Source: Candidatus Midichloriaceae bacterium
Lineage (GTDB): Bacteria; Pseudomonadota; Alphaproteobacteria; Rickettsiales; Midichloriaceae
Direction of reading: 5' to 3'
Length of the DNA: 55,714 nt
Assembly (NCBI GenBank): GCA_029266655.1
Contig: JAQSWL010000001.1
Location: 1-55,714, forward strand
Part shown: positions 1 through 7,686 of the stretch, piece after piece
How positions within the stretch are numbered: the stretch's first letter is position 1
How the letters are laid out: every line of letters starts with the position of its first letter
Notes under the pieces: generated by a model
What the model was told of the DNA's origin: nothing
What the model saw: only the letters and a program-made list of their open reading frames with translations
Databases searched by the model: none
Program-made: the position numbers and the translations under genes

Positions 1-453
1 GGCATTGGTATTCTTAAATAAAAACAATCATGTGATAAGATCGCTTTCATTATTTTCGTGGATGAAATCAGTATTATCTTGAACGCAACTTAGTATGAGA
101 TAAATGTAAATGAGATGCTAAAGTTAATGCGCGAGAAAGCAGATTTACTTGAAGCAAAATATAAAAAGAAACTTGAAAATATTACTTTAAGTGAGTTAAA
201 ACAATTTCTAAAAGAAGAGCTTACACCACGCGGCACAGGCTCTAAAGGATTAACCATCCTAGAGCTAGCACATTTTATGAAAGATATAGGATGTGAGTTT
301 GCACTTAATCTAGATGGTGGGGGCTCATCCACTTTATGGTTATCGGGAAAAGTTGTTAATGAGTCGATTGGCGATAAAGATGAGGGAAATGGATTTAACA
401 TAATACGCCCCGTCTCTGATGCCATAATATTTAAAGCCCATGCTATTCATTAA
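1..453 (+). pseudogene. Decayed phosphodiester glycosidase (NAGPA-like), 5' end outside window
   Basis: The segment from about 235 encodes the C-terminal signature of the phosphodiester glycosidase (NAGPA) family: GLTILELAHFM, then ALNLDGGGSSTLW, GKVVN and RPVSDAI. Reading the same frame upstream to base 1 gives family-like sequence (GIGILK, then DKIAFIIFVDE) interrupted by in-frame TAA at 19-21 and TAG at 91-93. The longest open piece therefore lacks the N-terminal part of the domain. I read this as a broken gene whose 5' part lies left of the window. The alternative is a short expressed fragment starting at ATG 115, but no ribosome binding site precedes it. A hairpin terminator follows at 471-505. 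Confidence 0.7.
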
Positions 454-470
454 TATAGTTAAATTGGCAT

Positions 471-505
471 AAAAAAGCCCATAAGAATCAAACCCATGGG
501 CTTTT
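471..505. terminator. Bidirectional hairpin terminator
   Basis: AAAAGCCCAT and ATGGGCTTTT form a 10-bp stem around a 12-base loop, with an A run on the left and T run on the right. It can therefore serve the glycosidase remnant on the plus strand and the minus-strand remnant at 524-775. A diverged copy of this stem and of the roughly 25 bases after it occurs at 1718-1770. Confidence 0.75.
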
Positions 506-523
506 AGAGTTTTTAGTAATAAT

Positions 524-775
524 TTATTCCACTATTATAGGATCATGGAATACTACTGGTAAATGCAAAGAATCATCATAGCTGTGCTCTGCTCACACGT
601 GCAGTGTTGTCCCACTAAATTCTATAAACAGGAAATAAATAAATTTATTACTTCGCAAGGATTTGTGCTTGAATTCCTTAGTCGCCAAATCCATTTTGGA
701 AAATTGACCATATATTTCACCACACTCTTTTTGTACTGCTTCAGCTATATATGAATACACGCGCTTCTTGCACAT
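524..775 (-). pseudogene. Small unknown reading frame interrupted by an in-frame TGA
   Basis: On the minus strand a frame opens at ATG 775, preceded by AAGG at a sensible distance, and runs 60 codons to TGA at 593-595. It then continues in the same frame for 22 codons (ending HLPVVFHDPIIVE) to TAA at 524-526. The tail reads like a natural protein C-terminus, so this may be a single gene broken by a nonsense change. I do not recognise the family. It could equally be non-coding, and the stretch 454-904 otherwise holds only the terminator and a hairpin. Confidence 0.3.
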
Positions 776-815
776 ATTCTACCTTAATCTTGTCATTTGC
801 ATTAAAAAATAAGAA

Positions 816-851
816 AAACAAGTTTAATTTTAAGAAAAATTAAACTTGTTT
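816..851. other. Perfect AT-rich stem-loop
   Basis: A 16-bp perfect inverted repeat (AAACAAGTTTAATTTT and its complement) with a 4-base loop lies about 55 bp before the M15 peptidase gene. No T run follows it on the plus strand. It could be a terminator for the minus-strand remnant or an operator-like site; its role is unknown. Confidence 0.5.
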
Positions 852-875
852 GCATATTATTGGTTTAGCTATTAT
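846..875 (+). promoter_or_regulatory. Possible sigma-70 promoter for the VanX-like gene
   Basis: TTGTTT at 846-851 and TATTAT at 870-875 are separated by 18 bp, ending about 30 bp before the start codon at 905. The -35 box overlaps the right arm of the stem-loop at 816-851, so the hairpin could influence initiation. This is a by-eye match only. Confidence 0.3.
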
Positions 876-904
876 TCGGTTATCAACCTTTATCTGAGGA
901 TAAA

Positions 905-1705
905 ATGAAAAATCAAATATTAGCAACTCACCCATCAGAATGGTCAACAATAGAAGTACCTAGCTCTGTTACAAGTAATGTCTTATTTTTTCCAATTGCG
1001 CATGAATCAGTGACGGCTATAAATATTAAGGAATCTAAAGAAGAATTAGTAGACCTGTGCGAAATTAACAATTCAAGGATAAAGCCTTTAATTCATTTTT
1101 TCCCACAATACCAAATTTCTTTTTCTGAGTACTCTAAGGTTAGAACAGGTGTATATGAAAGATTAATTAAAATGTTAGAATTTTTACCTGATAACGTTGG
1201 TATAGTTTACTTTGAAGGATTCAGGCCTCTATATAAACAGAAAGAGTATTTTGATAATAAATTTAAGGAAGTTTTACAAACCATAAAAGATAAAGAGCAA
1301 GCTTATCAAGAAACAGCAAAATATGTATCTCCGTTTATTGATAACATACCTACACATTGCACTGGGGCAGCAATAGATATTACATTATTTAGGGAAACAA
1401 GTGGAGTTGAAGAATTACTTAATATGGGTAAATTTGGTACAATATTTGGACCTAATAATCAACAGCATACCTTTGCTGCAGAAACAGGTCTTACAGAAAG
1501 AGAAAATCGTTTACTTCTTTTAGAAGCAGCTAGTAAAGCTGACTTTGTTAATTATGGCTTTGAGTGGTGGCATTATAGCTATGGCGATAAGGCATGGGCT
1601 TACATAAAGCATCTGGATAACGCAATTTATGGCCTAGCTATAGCAGATGGAAAAGATGACCCTATTTCACTGATTAAAAAGGAAGATTATATCAGAGGCT
1701 TTTAG
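905..1705 (+). CDS. VanX/DdpX-like D-Ala-D-Ala dipeptidase (M15D metallopeptidase)
   Basis: The 266-residue protein carries the M15 zinc site: THCTGAAID (His151, Asp158) and FEWWHYSYG (Glu220, His223). These correspond to the SxHxxGxAxD and ExxWH motifs of D-alanyl-D-alanine dipeptidases. The family hydrolyses D-Ala-D-Ala, either for peptidoglycan turnover or, in van clusters, for glycopeptide resistance. No vanH, vanA or vanRS gene is nearby, so turnover, nutrient recycling or interbacterial use is more likely. I see no signal peptide, so a cytoplasmic protein is inferred. AGGA lies 5 bases before the ATG. The gene stands alone and is followed by a terminator-like hairpin at 1718-1748. Confidence 0.8.
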   Translation: MKNQILATHPSEWSTIEVPSSVTSNVLFFPIAHESVTAINIKESKEELVDLCEINNSRIKPLIHFFPQYQISFSEYSKVRTGVYERLIKMLEFLPDNVGIVYFEGFRPLYKQKEYFDNKFKEVLQTIKDKEQAYQETAKYVSPFIDNIPTHCTGAAIDITLFRETSGVEELLNMGKFGTIFGPNNQQHTFAAETGLTERENRLLLLEAASKADFVNYGFEWWHYSYGDKAWAYIKHLDNAIYGLAIADGKDDPISLIKKEDYIRGF

Positions 1706-1717
1706 ATAAATAAACAT

Positions 1718-1770
1718 AGCTCATAAGAATCAAATCTATGGGCTCTTAGTTTATAGTAATAATACTATCT
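1718..1770 (+). repeat. Second copy of the terminator-containing intergenic repeat
   Basis: CATAAGAATCAAA followed by an ATGGGCT stem arm and a TAGTAATAAT tail matches 479-528 closely. The stem here is weaker (AGCTCAT with ATGGGCT). It sits right after the dipeptidase gene and probably terminates it. Confidence 0.5.
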
Positions 1771-1807
1771 TCTAAAAATAAGATATTTAAAGCAATGGAG
1801 GTGCTAA

Positions 1808-2914
1808 ATGAAAACAAGCATAGATGAAAATGTTCAATCCCAGCAGAATAAAAAACCGAGGAATTTGACTTTGCATGAAGCTGTTGATTTAGGGTATGTG
1901 GAAGCTGTGAGGAAATTATTAGAAGACCCTAACCTAAATATAAATGAGCTAGATGATAGCGGTCGCTCACCTTTGCATTATGCGGCTATGAAGCGAAATA
2001 ACTTACTCCATAATTACGCAATGAGTAATTCATTTAGTTTAAGAGACCCATCAAAAGAATCAAAAACATTAGAGTCGCTAAAGGCATTAAAGTACTACGA
2101 TGAGTTTGGTAAGTATTATTATATTGAAATAGCAGAATTACTTTTAAAAAATGGAGCGGACCCAAATATATTATTCGTCCATGCGGCTCCAGCCGATTTA
2201 ATAAATTTGCTTTTAGAAAATATTGTAGAAAATAGAGTGAATCCAACCTTTAGAGTGAGCCCATCCCTTCTAGAGACTCCAACCTTTTATGCCTTTCCAT
2301 TATATCATTCCTGTTCAGGCAACGACTTATTGATGACAGAACTCCTTTTAAAATTTGGCGCTTATTACAACACTAAATCTGACCGAGGTCTACCAATACA
2401 TAAGGTGGGTTTCTCCGCGCCTTGTAAAGGCTCATCCATTCTTTATTATTCTGAGGCACAAAATGCAAAAAGCATTGTGATGCGTTTATTAGACTATGGA
2501 GCCGACCTGAGCCTTGACCAATATAGTTCCTCTCTTGGTGGTCCGAATTTAAAAGATTATCTTGAGAGAATAGGTTTTGAAACAATAGAAAAATTGCCAA
2601 GCTCTTTAACCCAAGTTTTTCCAAGTACTAAATATGTTGAACATGCAAAGTTTCAATTATGCGGCGCAATTAAAACTTTAGGTGTATTTGCTGTTGTCAG
2701 CAAAAGCGGGTTAAACCTACACCTACCCGAAGAGGTACAATTTTTAATTGGTGGTTATTGCGCAGGCGTTAGCGCAAGTGTATTTGCCGCAGCCGCCTCA
2801 ATAAAGCTAGATGAGTCCACTACCCTAGAGGCTAATACCCTAGAGACTAAGGCTAGTAAGGTTTATCAACAACTTGTAGCTCGTCAAGAATCTATCAATA
2901 CACGCGCTTCTTAG
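1808..2914 (+). CDS. Ankyrin repeat protein with hydrophobic C-terminal segment
   Basis: The 368-residue protein has ankyrin units: [27 protein letters not shown] and [14 protein letters not shown], plus two more diverged units up to about residue 250. Residues 285-345 contain glycine/alanine-rich hydrophobic stretches ([16 protein letters not shown], then [16 protein letters not shown]) that could be membrane-associated. A strong GGAGG lies 5 bases before the ATG. Ankyrin proteins of Rickettsiales are often secreted host-interaction proteins; that role is inferred here. The last 20 bases overlap the end of the convergent sdhA gene, so the two stop codons interlock and no terminator separates them. 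Confidence 0.75.
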   Translation: MKTSIDENVQSQQNKKPRNLTLHEAVDLGYVEAVRKLLEDPNLNINELDDSGRSPLHYAAMKRNNLLHNYAMSNSFSLRDPSKESKTLESLKALKYYDEFGKYYYIEIAELLLKNGADPNILFVHAAPADLINLLLENIVENRVNPTFRVSPSLLETPTFYAFPLYHSCSGNDLLMTELLLKFGAYYNTKSDRGLPIHKVGFSAPCKGSSILYYSEAQNAKSIVMRLLDYGADLSLDQYSSSLGGPNLKDYLERIGFETIEKLPSSLTQVFPSTKYVEHAKFQLCGAIKTLGVFAVVSKSGLNLHLPEEVQFLIGGYCAGVSASVFAAAASIKLDESTTLEANTLETKASKVYQQLVARQESINTRAS

Positions 2915-4676
2915 GTGGTACAGCTTTTACCTCATCTGTAAGCGTAGTTTGCACTACATCACGGTAATCAATTTTAGCCTTGCCTTTTTCATCAATCCAA
3001 AGCATAGAGTGTTTCATCCAATTTTTATCATCACGATCAGGGAAATCTTCCCTAGCATGAGCTCCTCTACTTTCCTTACGGTTTAAAGCTGCTTCCATTG
3101 TTACCACAGCTTGGCCACGCATGTTGTCTAATTCCAAAGCCTCTACCAAGTCACTATTCCAAACTAGCCCTCTATCACTTATGCCAAGCTCTTTGTATAG
3201 GTCGTGCACTTCATGGATTTGCTCTTTACCTTCCGTAAGTATTGTCTCTTCTCTAAACACATTAGCATGCTCTTGCATAACTTTTTGCATTTTCTTTCTA
3301 ATAGCTGAAGCAGAAAGTTTGCCCTTAGAATTTCTAACTTTATCAAATCTGTCAAACCCAGCATCTGTTATATCTTTTGGCAAATCTTTATGGTGTGAGT
3401 TAGGCTTCACTAATTCAGCAGCACGTATAGAAGCTGCTCGCCCAAACACTATAAGGTCTAGCAATGAGTTAGAACCAAGCCTATTAGCTCCATGCACTGA
3501 GACACAAGCAGCTTCACCAACTGCCATAAGTCCACGCACTACTTCTATTTTTTTACCTTTTTTCGTTATTACTTCCCCAAAGTGATTAGTAGGAATTCCA
3601 CCCATATTATAGTGCACTGTAGGGACAACGGGTATCGGCTGTTTGGTAACATCGACACCTGCAAATATCTTAGCGCTTTCGGAAATACCCGGTAAACGTT
3701 CGTGTAATATTTTAGGATCCAAATGTGAGAGGACTAAATAAATATGGTCTTTGTTAGGGCCAACTCCCCTACCTTCTCTTATCTCCATTATCATTGACCT
3801 ACTTACCACATCTCGGGATGCCAAATCCTTAGCGGATGGAGCATATCTCTCCATAAAGCGCTCACCATTTGAATTGATGAGATATCCACCCTCTCCTCTT
3901 GATCCTTCAGTTATAAGGCAACCAGCGCCATAAATTCCTGTAGGGTGAAATTGCACGAACTCCATATCCTGAAGTGGTAACCCAGCGCGTAATGCCATAC
4001 CATTCCCATCTCCGGTGCAGGTATGAGCAGAAGTAGCAGATGAATAAACTCTGCCATATCCACCGGTTGCAAGCACAGTAATGTGGGATTTAAATCTATG
4101 TAGCTTACCATCTTCAAGTGAGTAAGCCGTTACTCCACGACAAACACCATCTTCCATTATTAAATCAAGCGTAAAGTATTCTATGAAGAACTCTACGTTG
4201 AACTTAAGTGATTGTTGATAAAGCGTGTGTAAAATAGCATGCCCAGTTCTATCCGCTGCAGCACAAGTGCGTTGAGCCGGTTTACCTTCGCCATACTCGG
4301 TAGTCATCCCACCAAATGGGCGCTGATATATCTTCCCTTCTTCCGTTCTAGAAAATGGCACACCATAGTGTTCCAGCTCAATAATTGCCTGGGGTGCATT
4401 TTGGCACATATATTGAATAGCATCTTGGTCTCCCAACCAATCAGACCCTTTCACCGTGTCGTACATATGCCAACGCCAGTCATCCGGCCCCATATTACCA
4501 AGCGCGGCAGAGATGCCGCCTTGAGCTGCAACCGTATGGCTTCTAGTTGGAAATACTTTGGTTATACAAGCGGTCCTTAAACCTTTTTCCGCCATACCAA
4601 GAGTAGCACGTAGCCCAGCTCCGCCAGCACCAACTACCAGCACATCATATTCATGATCAACAATTTCATAAGACAT
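2895..4676 (-). CDS. sdhA: Succinate dehydrogenase flavoprotein subunit
   Basis: The 593-residue protein is the full-length SdhA of complex II, which oxidises succinate to fumarate and passes electrons to SdhB and ubiquinone. It shows the FAD dinucleotide fold GAGGAG (16-21), the flavinylation motif SHTVAAQGG with His47, and the substrate-site segment FVQFHPTGI. The C-terminus ends in the conserved RVY. AAGGA precedes the ATG. It is the last gene of sdhC-sdhD-sdhA. sdhB is not adjacent, the same split as in Rickettsia genomes. Confidence 0.98.
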   Translation of the reverse strand: MSYEIVDHEYDVLVVGAGGAGLRATLGMAEKGLRTACITKVFPTRSHTVAAQGGISAALGNMGPDDWRWHMYDTVKGSDWLGDQDAIQYMCQNAPQAIIELEHYGVPFSRTEEGKIYQRPFGGMTTEYGEGKPAQRTCAAADRTGHAILHTLYQQSLKFNVEFFIEYFTLDLIMEDGVCRGVTAYSLEDGKLHRFKSHITVLATGGYGRVYSSATSAHTCTGDGNGMALRAGLPLQDMEFVQFHPTGIYGAGCLITEGSRGEGGYLINSNGERFMERYAPSAKDLASRDVVSRSMIMEIREGRGVGPNKDHIYLVLSHLDPKILHERLPGISESAKIFAGVDVTKQPIPVVPTVHYNMGGIPTNHFGEVITKKGKKIEVVRGLMAVGEAACVSVHGANRLGSNSLLDLIVFGRAASIRAAELVKPNSHHKDLPKDITDAGFDRFDKVRNSKGKLSASAIRKKMQKVMQEHANVFREETILTEGKEQIHEVHDLYKELGISDRGLVWNSDLVEALELDNMRGQAVVTMEAALNRKESRGAHAREDFPDRDDKNWMKHSMLWIDEKGKAKIDYRDVVQTTLTDEVKAVPPKKRVY

Positions 4677-4685
4677 AAAACTTCC

Positions 4686-5075
4686 TTAACCGATTCTAAG
4701 TAAAATATAAACACTAAATACAGCTACCAACCCAGCCACAACAGTAGTAATGATGGTAGCGTACATGAGCAACAATGCTGCACTTCTTAATGCATGATAC
4801 TGTATATAGTCAGTTATCACCATTTTAAGGCCTAGCGCAGCATGATAAAATGCATTCAAAATAAATAATATCGCTCCAATTATTATGTATGGAGAAGTTA
4901 TAAACCAAGGAAGTTCAGCAATATCTTTTTTTATAAAAAGTATGATTACCACAACAAACCAGATAAGCAGTGGAACCATAAAAATGGCTGTTACTGTCTG
5001 TTTTATAAAATCATCCGTACCACTTTTAGCAGCACCTAAATTTTTTACTTTTGCCAGCGGCGTTCTCATATCCAT
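4686..5075 (-). CDS. sdhD: Succinate dehydrogenase membrane anchor subunit D
   Basis: The 129-residue protein has three hydrophobic helices (roughly residues 28-49, 58-78 and 94-123). It carries the DYIQYHALR type segment found near the heme/quinone site of alphaproteobacterial SdhD. An in-frame TTG further upstream overlaps the sdhC stop, but GAGG seven bases before ATG 5075 decides the start MDMRTPLAK. It lies 8 bases after sdhC and 9 before sdhA, so it is translated from one operon mRNA. Confidence 0.9.
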   Translation of the reverse strand: MDMRTPLAKVKNLGAAKSGTDDFIKQTVTAIFMVPLLIWFVVVIILFIKKDIAELPWFITSPYIIIGAILFILNAFYHAALGLKMVITDYIQYHALRSAALLLMYATIITTVVAGLVAVFSVYILLRIG

Positions 5076-5083
5076 AAATAACC

Positions 5084-5488
5084 TCAAGCAATATTAAGTA
5101 TTATTAACCAGGTAATAACGGTTAAGAGTACCGACATTACAACTGTAAACCATCCACTCATTGTCATGGCTTTAACAGAAAATCCAAAACCAGCTTGCCA
5201 AAAAAGATGGCGTATTCCTGTACAAAAATGGAAAAACATTGAAAAACTCCAAGCCACCAGAATGGATATTCCTAGGAAACCGCTAAAAAAAGACCATACC
5301 CAACTTTCCATTGGGCTATCTGGGGAAAAAGTTACACATACAATCCACCAAACAAAAGCAAACAAACCTAAGAAATTAACAATACCAGAAATACGGTGAC
5401 TTATTGAAAGCACTGAGCTTATTTGCGGCCTATATATACCCAAATGCGGAGAGAGCGGCCTGGCTCTCTTTTCATTTTTATGCGCCAT
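5084..5488 (-). CDS. sdhC: Succinate dehydrogenase cytochrome b556 subunit C
   Basis: The protein starts MAHKNEKRARPLSPHLGIY and has the SdhC hallmark RPLSPHLxIY followed by SISHRISGI. The heme-ligand histidine region is FFHFCTGIRHLFW. Three transmembrane helices are visible. A start 15 bases upstream is possible but adds only MYVCI and breaks the family pattern. This is the first gene of sdhC-D-A. Its upstream region to 5934 is filled mostly by two repeat elements, so its promoter must lie close to or within them. Confidence 0.93.
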   Translation of the reverse strand: MAHKNEKRARPLSPHLGIYRPQISSVLSISHRISGIVNFLGLFAFVWWIVCVTFSPDSPMESWVWSFFSGFLGISILVAWSFSMFFHFCTGIRHLFWQAGFGFSVKAMTMSGWFTVVMSVLLTVITWLIILNIA

Positions 5489-5554
5489 AATGCATACATA
5501 CAAATTAATTGTTCAGATACATCCTAGTGAAAATATTATGTCTTTCAAGTGCTA

Positions 5555-5692
5555 ATACTAAATCTCAAAATAAATAGAGCATTAAAGCTCATCTTTTAGC
5601 AAAGTTGCTTGGTAAAATATTCAACTGCTTTTTCCCTTCGCACTTTGCCAAGATCTGGCATTACTATCTCTATTTATTTTGAGATTTAGTAT
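5555..5692. mobile_element. Repeat family A copy 1 (MITE-like palindromic element)
   Basis: This is a 138-bp element with perfect 25-bp inverted ends (ATACTAAATCTCAAAATAAA and five further bases). Internal sequence (TTTAGCAAAGTTGCTTGG, then CTTCGCACTTTGCCAAGA) is shared with copies at 16552-16708 and 55583 onward. It contains no ORF. Together with family B copy 1 it fills most of the 446 bp between sdhC and ubiG. Confidence 0.85.
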
Positions 5693-5772
5693 AATACCTC
5701 TTCTGGAAAATAAATTAAAAGATAAAGAAAATCACTATGATTAGTCTGCCACAGCAAGTTAATGAAAATTAA

Positions 5773-5934
5773 TTATACTTCTCGTAAATGAAGAGTTAGC
5801 AAAAGGTATAGACGACAGGACATTTGGAAAAGTGGAAGGAGCAGCAATTTGAGCACCGTAAGCCTATACTAATAGATGCGGACGCGGAGAAATTAGATGC
5901 GACGCTCCAATTTTTCAAATTAACGGAGTATATA
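5773..5934. mobile_element. Repeat family B copy 1
   Basis: This is a roughly 162-bp imperfect palindrome from TATACTTCTCGTAAAT to AACGGAGTATATA, nearly identical to 45172-45333. Its right end touches the TAA stop codon of ubiG (5935-5937, minus strand). It contains no coding potential of its own. Confidence 0.85.
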
Positions 5935-6684
5935 TTAATTCTTCTCAATCCGCTCTTTCACAAAGGTCATTGAGTAAGTAATGTCAGTATTGCTGCAAAA
6001 GCTAAATTCACGGTTTATAATGTTAAATTGGGTCCCACAAATATTAACCTTGTTAATCCCATATGCCTTTAATTCATTTTCTATTTCTTCGGGTTTTAGA
6101 AACTTGTCCCACTCATGAGTCCCAGCAGGCAATATTCTGAATAAATACTCAGCAGCTACTTTTGCAAAAAGCAAAGATTTTATGGTTCGATTAAGCGTTG
6201 TTATAATCAATACGCCATTTGGCTTTAACATACTGGCTAATTTTTTCAGAAAAAATTTGTAATTTGCTACATGCTCAATAACTTCTATAGCCAATATTAC
6301 ATCAAATTTTGCGCCTGTTTTTTCTAATTCTTCAGCTGTGGCAGAAATAAAATTTATAGGTAAATCTTTACGTTTTGCATAAGCTTTGGCAGCTTCTATG
6401 TTTTTAATACCAGGGTCAATTCCGGTAACATTTGCTCCCAAAAAATGCATAGGTACTGAAACTAAGCCACCACCACAACCTACGTCTAAAAAATCTAAGC
6501 CCGAAAATGGCTTTAATTTTTTATCATTAATATTTAGCGCCTTGCAAATATTGTTTTTTGCATAACCAATCCTAATAGGATTCATCTCATGCAAAAGCTT
6601 AAAAGGCCCATTAACATCCCACCACTCAGAAGCTAACTTTTCAAACCTACTTATATCCGCTAGATCTTTTGTGCTACTGGTCAA
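5935..6684 (-). CDS. ubiG: Ubiquinone biosynthesis O-methyltransferase
   Basis: The 249-residue protein is a complete UbiG, which makes both O-methylations of the ubiquinone ring using S-adenosylmethionine. It shows the family N-terminus FEKLASEWWDVNGPFKLLH with NPIRIGY, SAM motif I DVGCGGG (67-73), ATAEEL, EVIEHV and the later TLNRT. ATGA overlap with rpoH upstream (4 bases) indicates translational coupling. Ubiquinone synthesis fits the sdh genes nearby. Its stop codon directly abuts a family B repeat. Confidence 0.96.
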   Translation of the reverse strand: MTSSTKDLADISRFEKLASEWWDVNGPFKLLHEMNPIRIGYAKNNICKALNINDKKLKPFSGLDFLDVGCGGGLVSVPMHFLGANVTGIDPGIKNIEAAKAYAKRKDLPINFISATAEELEKTGAKFDVILAIEVIEHVANYKFFLKKLASMLKPNGVLIITTLNRTIKSLLFAKVAAEYLFRILPAGTHEWDKFLKPEEIENELKAYGINKVNICGTQFNIINREFSFCSNTDITYSMTFVKERIEKN

Positions 6685-7550
6685 TTTAGATTCTCATTTT
6701 CATTAGCAATGTAAGAAATGAGCTTTTGCATGGCCCGCTCTTCTATTTGCCTAATACGTTCACTAGAGACGCTGAATTTTTTACTCAAATCTTCTAACTT
6801 TAGCGGCTTATCTCTTAATCTGCGCTCGGTTATTACTTCTCTTTCTCTTTCATTTAATTTAGCAAGCGCGTTATTCAATTTATTTTTTTTGTAGTTATAA
6901 TCATCTGATTCCAACAATATCACCTCTTGGTTATCAGAGGGCTCAACTACTAAATCGATAGCCTCAACATCATCTCCATAATTAGAAACGTTCAAAGAAT
7001 CTTCATAGTTTTCGAATCTAGAAGACATCTCCACAACATCATTTTTGGAGACATCAAGTTCCTTCGCAATAACATCAACTTCATTTGCAAGCACTTGCCC
7101 ATTATTCGCTTGAAGCAAACGGCTCTTAATTTTGCGGAGATTAAAAAATAACTTCTTTTGAGCACTTGAGGTACCCATCTTTACTAATGACCAAGATTTT
7201 AATATATAATCTTGAATAGTAGCTTTTATCCACCACATTGCATAAGTAGAAAGCCTGTGACCTAAACCTGGGTTAAATTTCTTTACAGCAGTCATAAGGC
7301 CTATATTACCCTCCGATATAATATCGGCAATTGGTAACCCATACCCTCTAAACTGCATTGCAATTTTAGCAACCAATCTAAGGTGTGAGGTAACCAATAT
7401 ATGGGCAGCCGACAAATCTTTGGTATCGCACCACCTTTGTGCTAGTTCAAACTCTTCCTCCTCTGAAAGGATAGGAAATTTTTTGATTTCTTCTAAATAC
7501 TTGTGCAAGCCGGTCTCTTGCGATAGCACCGGAAGCATTGATACAGACAT
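6681..7550 (-). CDS. rpoH: RNA polymerase heat-shock sigma factor (sigma-32)
   Basis: The 289-residue protein has sigma-70 region 2 (NIGLMTAVKKFNPGLGHRLS, then YAMWWIKA). It carries the RpoH-specific box QKKLFFNLRK and a region 4 helix-turn-helix (LSKKFSVSSERIRQIEERA). A GTG 15 bases upstream is in frame, but GGAGGT six bases before ATG 7550 fixes the start MSVSMLPVL. It would direct transcription of heat-shock genes. It overlaps ubiG by 4 bases and is divergent from ileS. Confidence 0.96.
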   Translation of the reverse strand: MSVSMLPVLSQETGLHKYLEEIKKFPILSEEEEFELAQRWCDTKDLSAAHILVTSHLRLVAKIAMQFRGYGLPIADIISEGNIGLMTAVKKFNPGLGHRLSTYAMWWIKATIQDYILKSWSLVKMGTSSAQKKLFFNLRKIKSRLLQANNGQVLANEVDVIAKELDVSKNDVVEMSSRFENYEDSLNVSNYGDDVEAIDLVVEPSDNQEVILLESDDYNYKKNKLNNALAKLNEREREVITERRLRDKPLKLEDLSKKFSVSSERIRQIEERAMQKLISYIANENENLN

Positions 7551-7686
7551 CTTACACCTCCACACTTCTGACTGATATTGTAATACTTTTCAAATTATAA
7601 GTAAAGAGGATGTAATACTATTTCCCAAAAACCTTATTTTGATGTAATATCCTGCTCTAGAAATTTCGAGCTTAAGGTTAATATAT

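Noticed and set aside
905-1705. Glycopeptide resistance gene
   Set aside because: Only the dipeptidase is present, with no vanH, vanA or two-component genes nearby, and a Gram-negative intracellular host makes that role unlikely.
2895-2914. Shared 16-mer AATACACGCGCTTCTT at 754-769 and at the end of sdhA as evidence of a third repeat
   Set aside because: In sdhA it encodes the conserved KKRVY C-terminus, so the match to 754-769 is probably chance at this length.
3121-3585. Long open frame on the plus strand inside sdhA
   Set aside because: It is the antisense shadow of a well-conserved gene, with no ribosome site and no family resemblance.
4676-5488. Missing sdhB as evidence of a defective complex II
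   Set aside because: Rickettsia genomes also keep sdhB apart from sdhC-D-A, so a separate copy outside the window is the simpler explanation.
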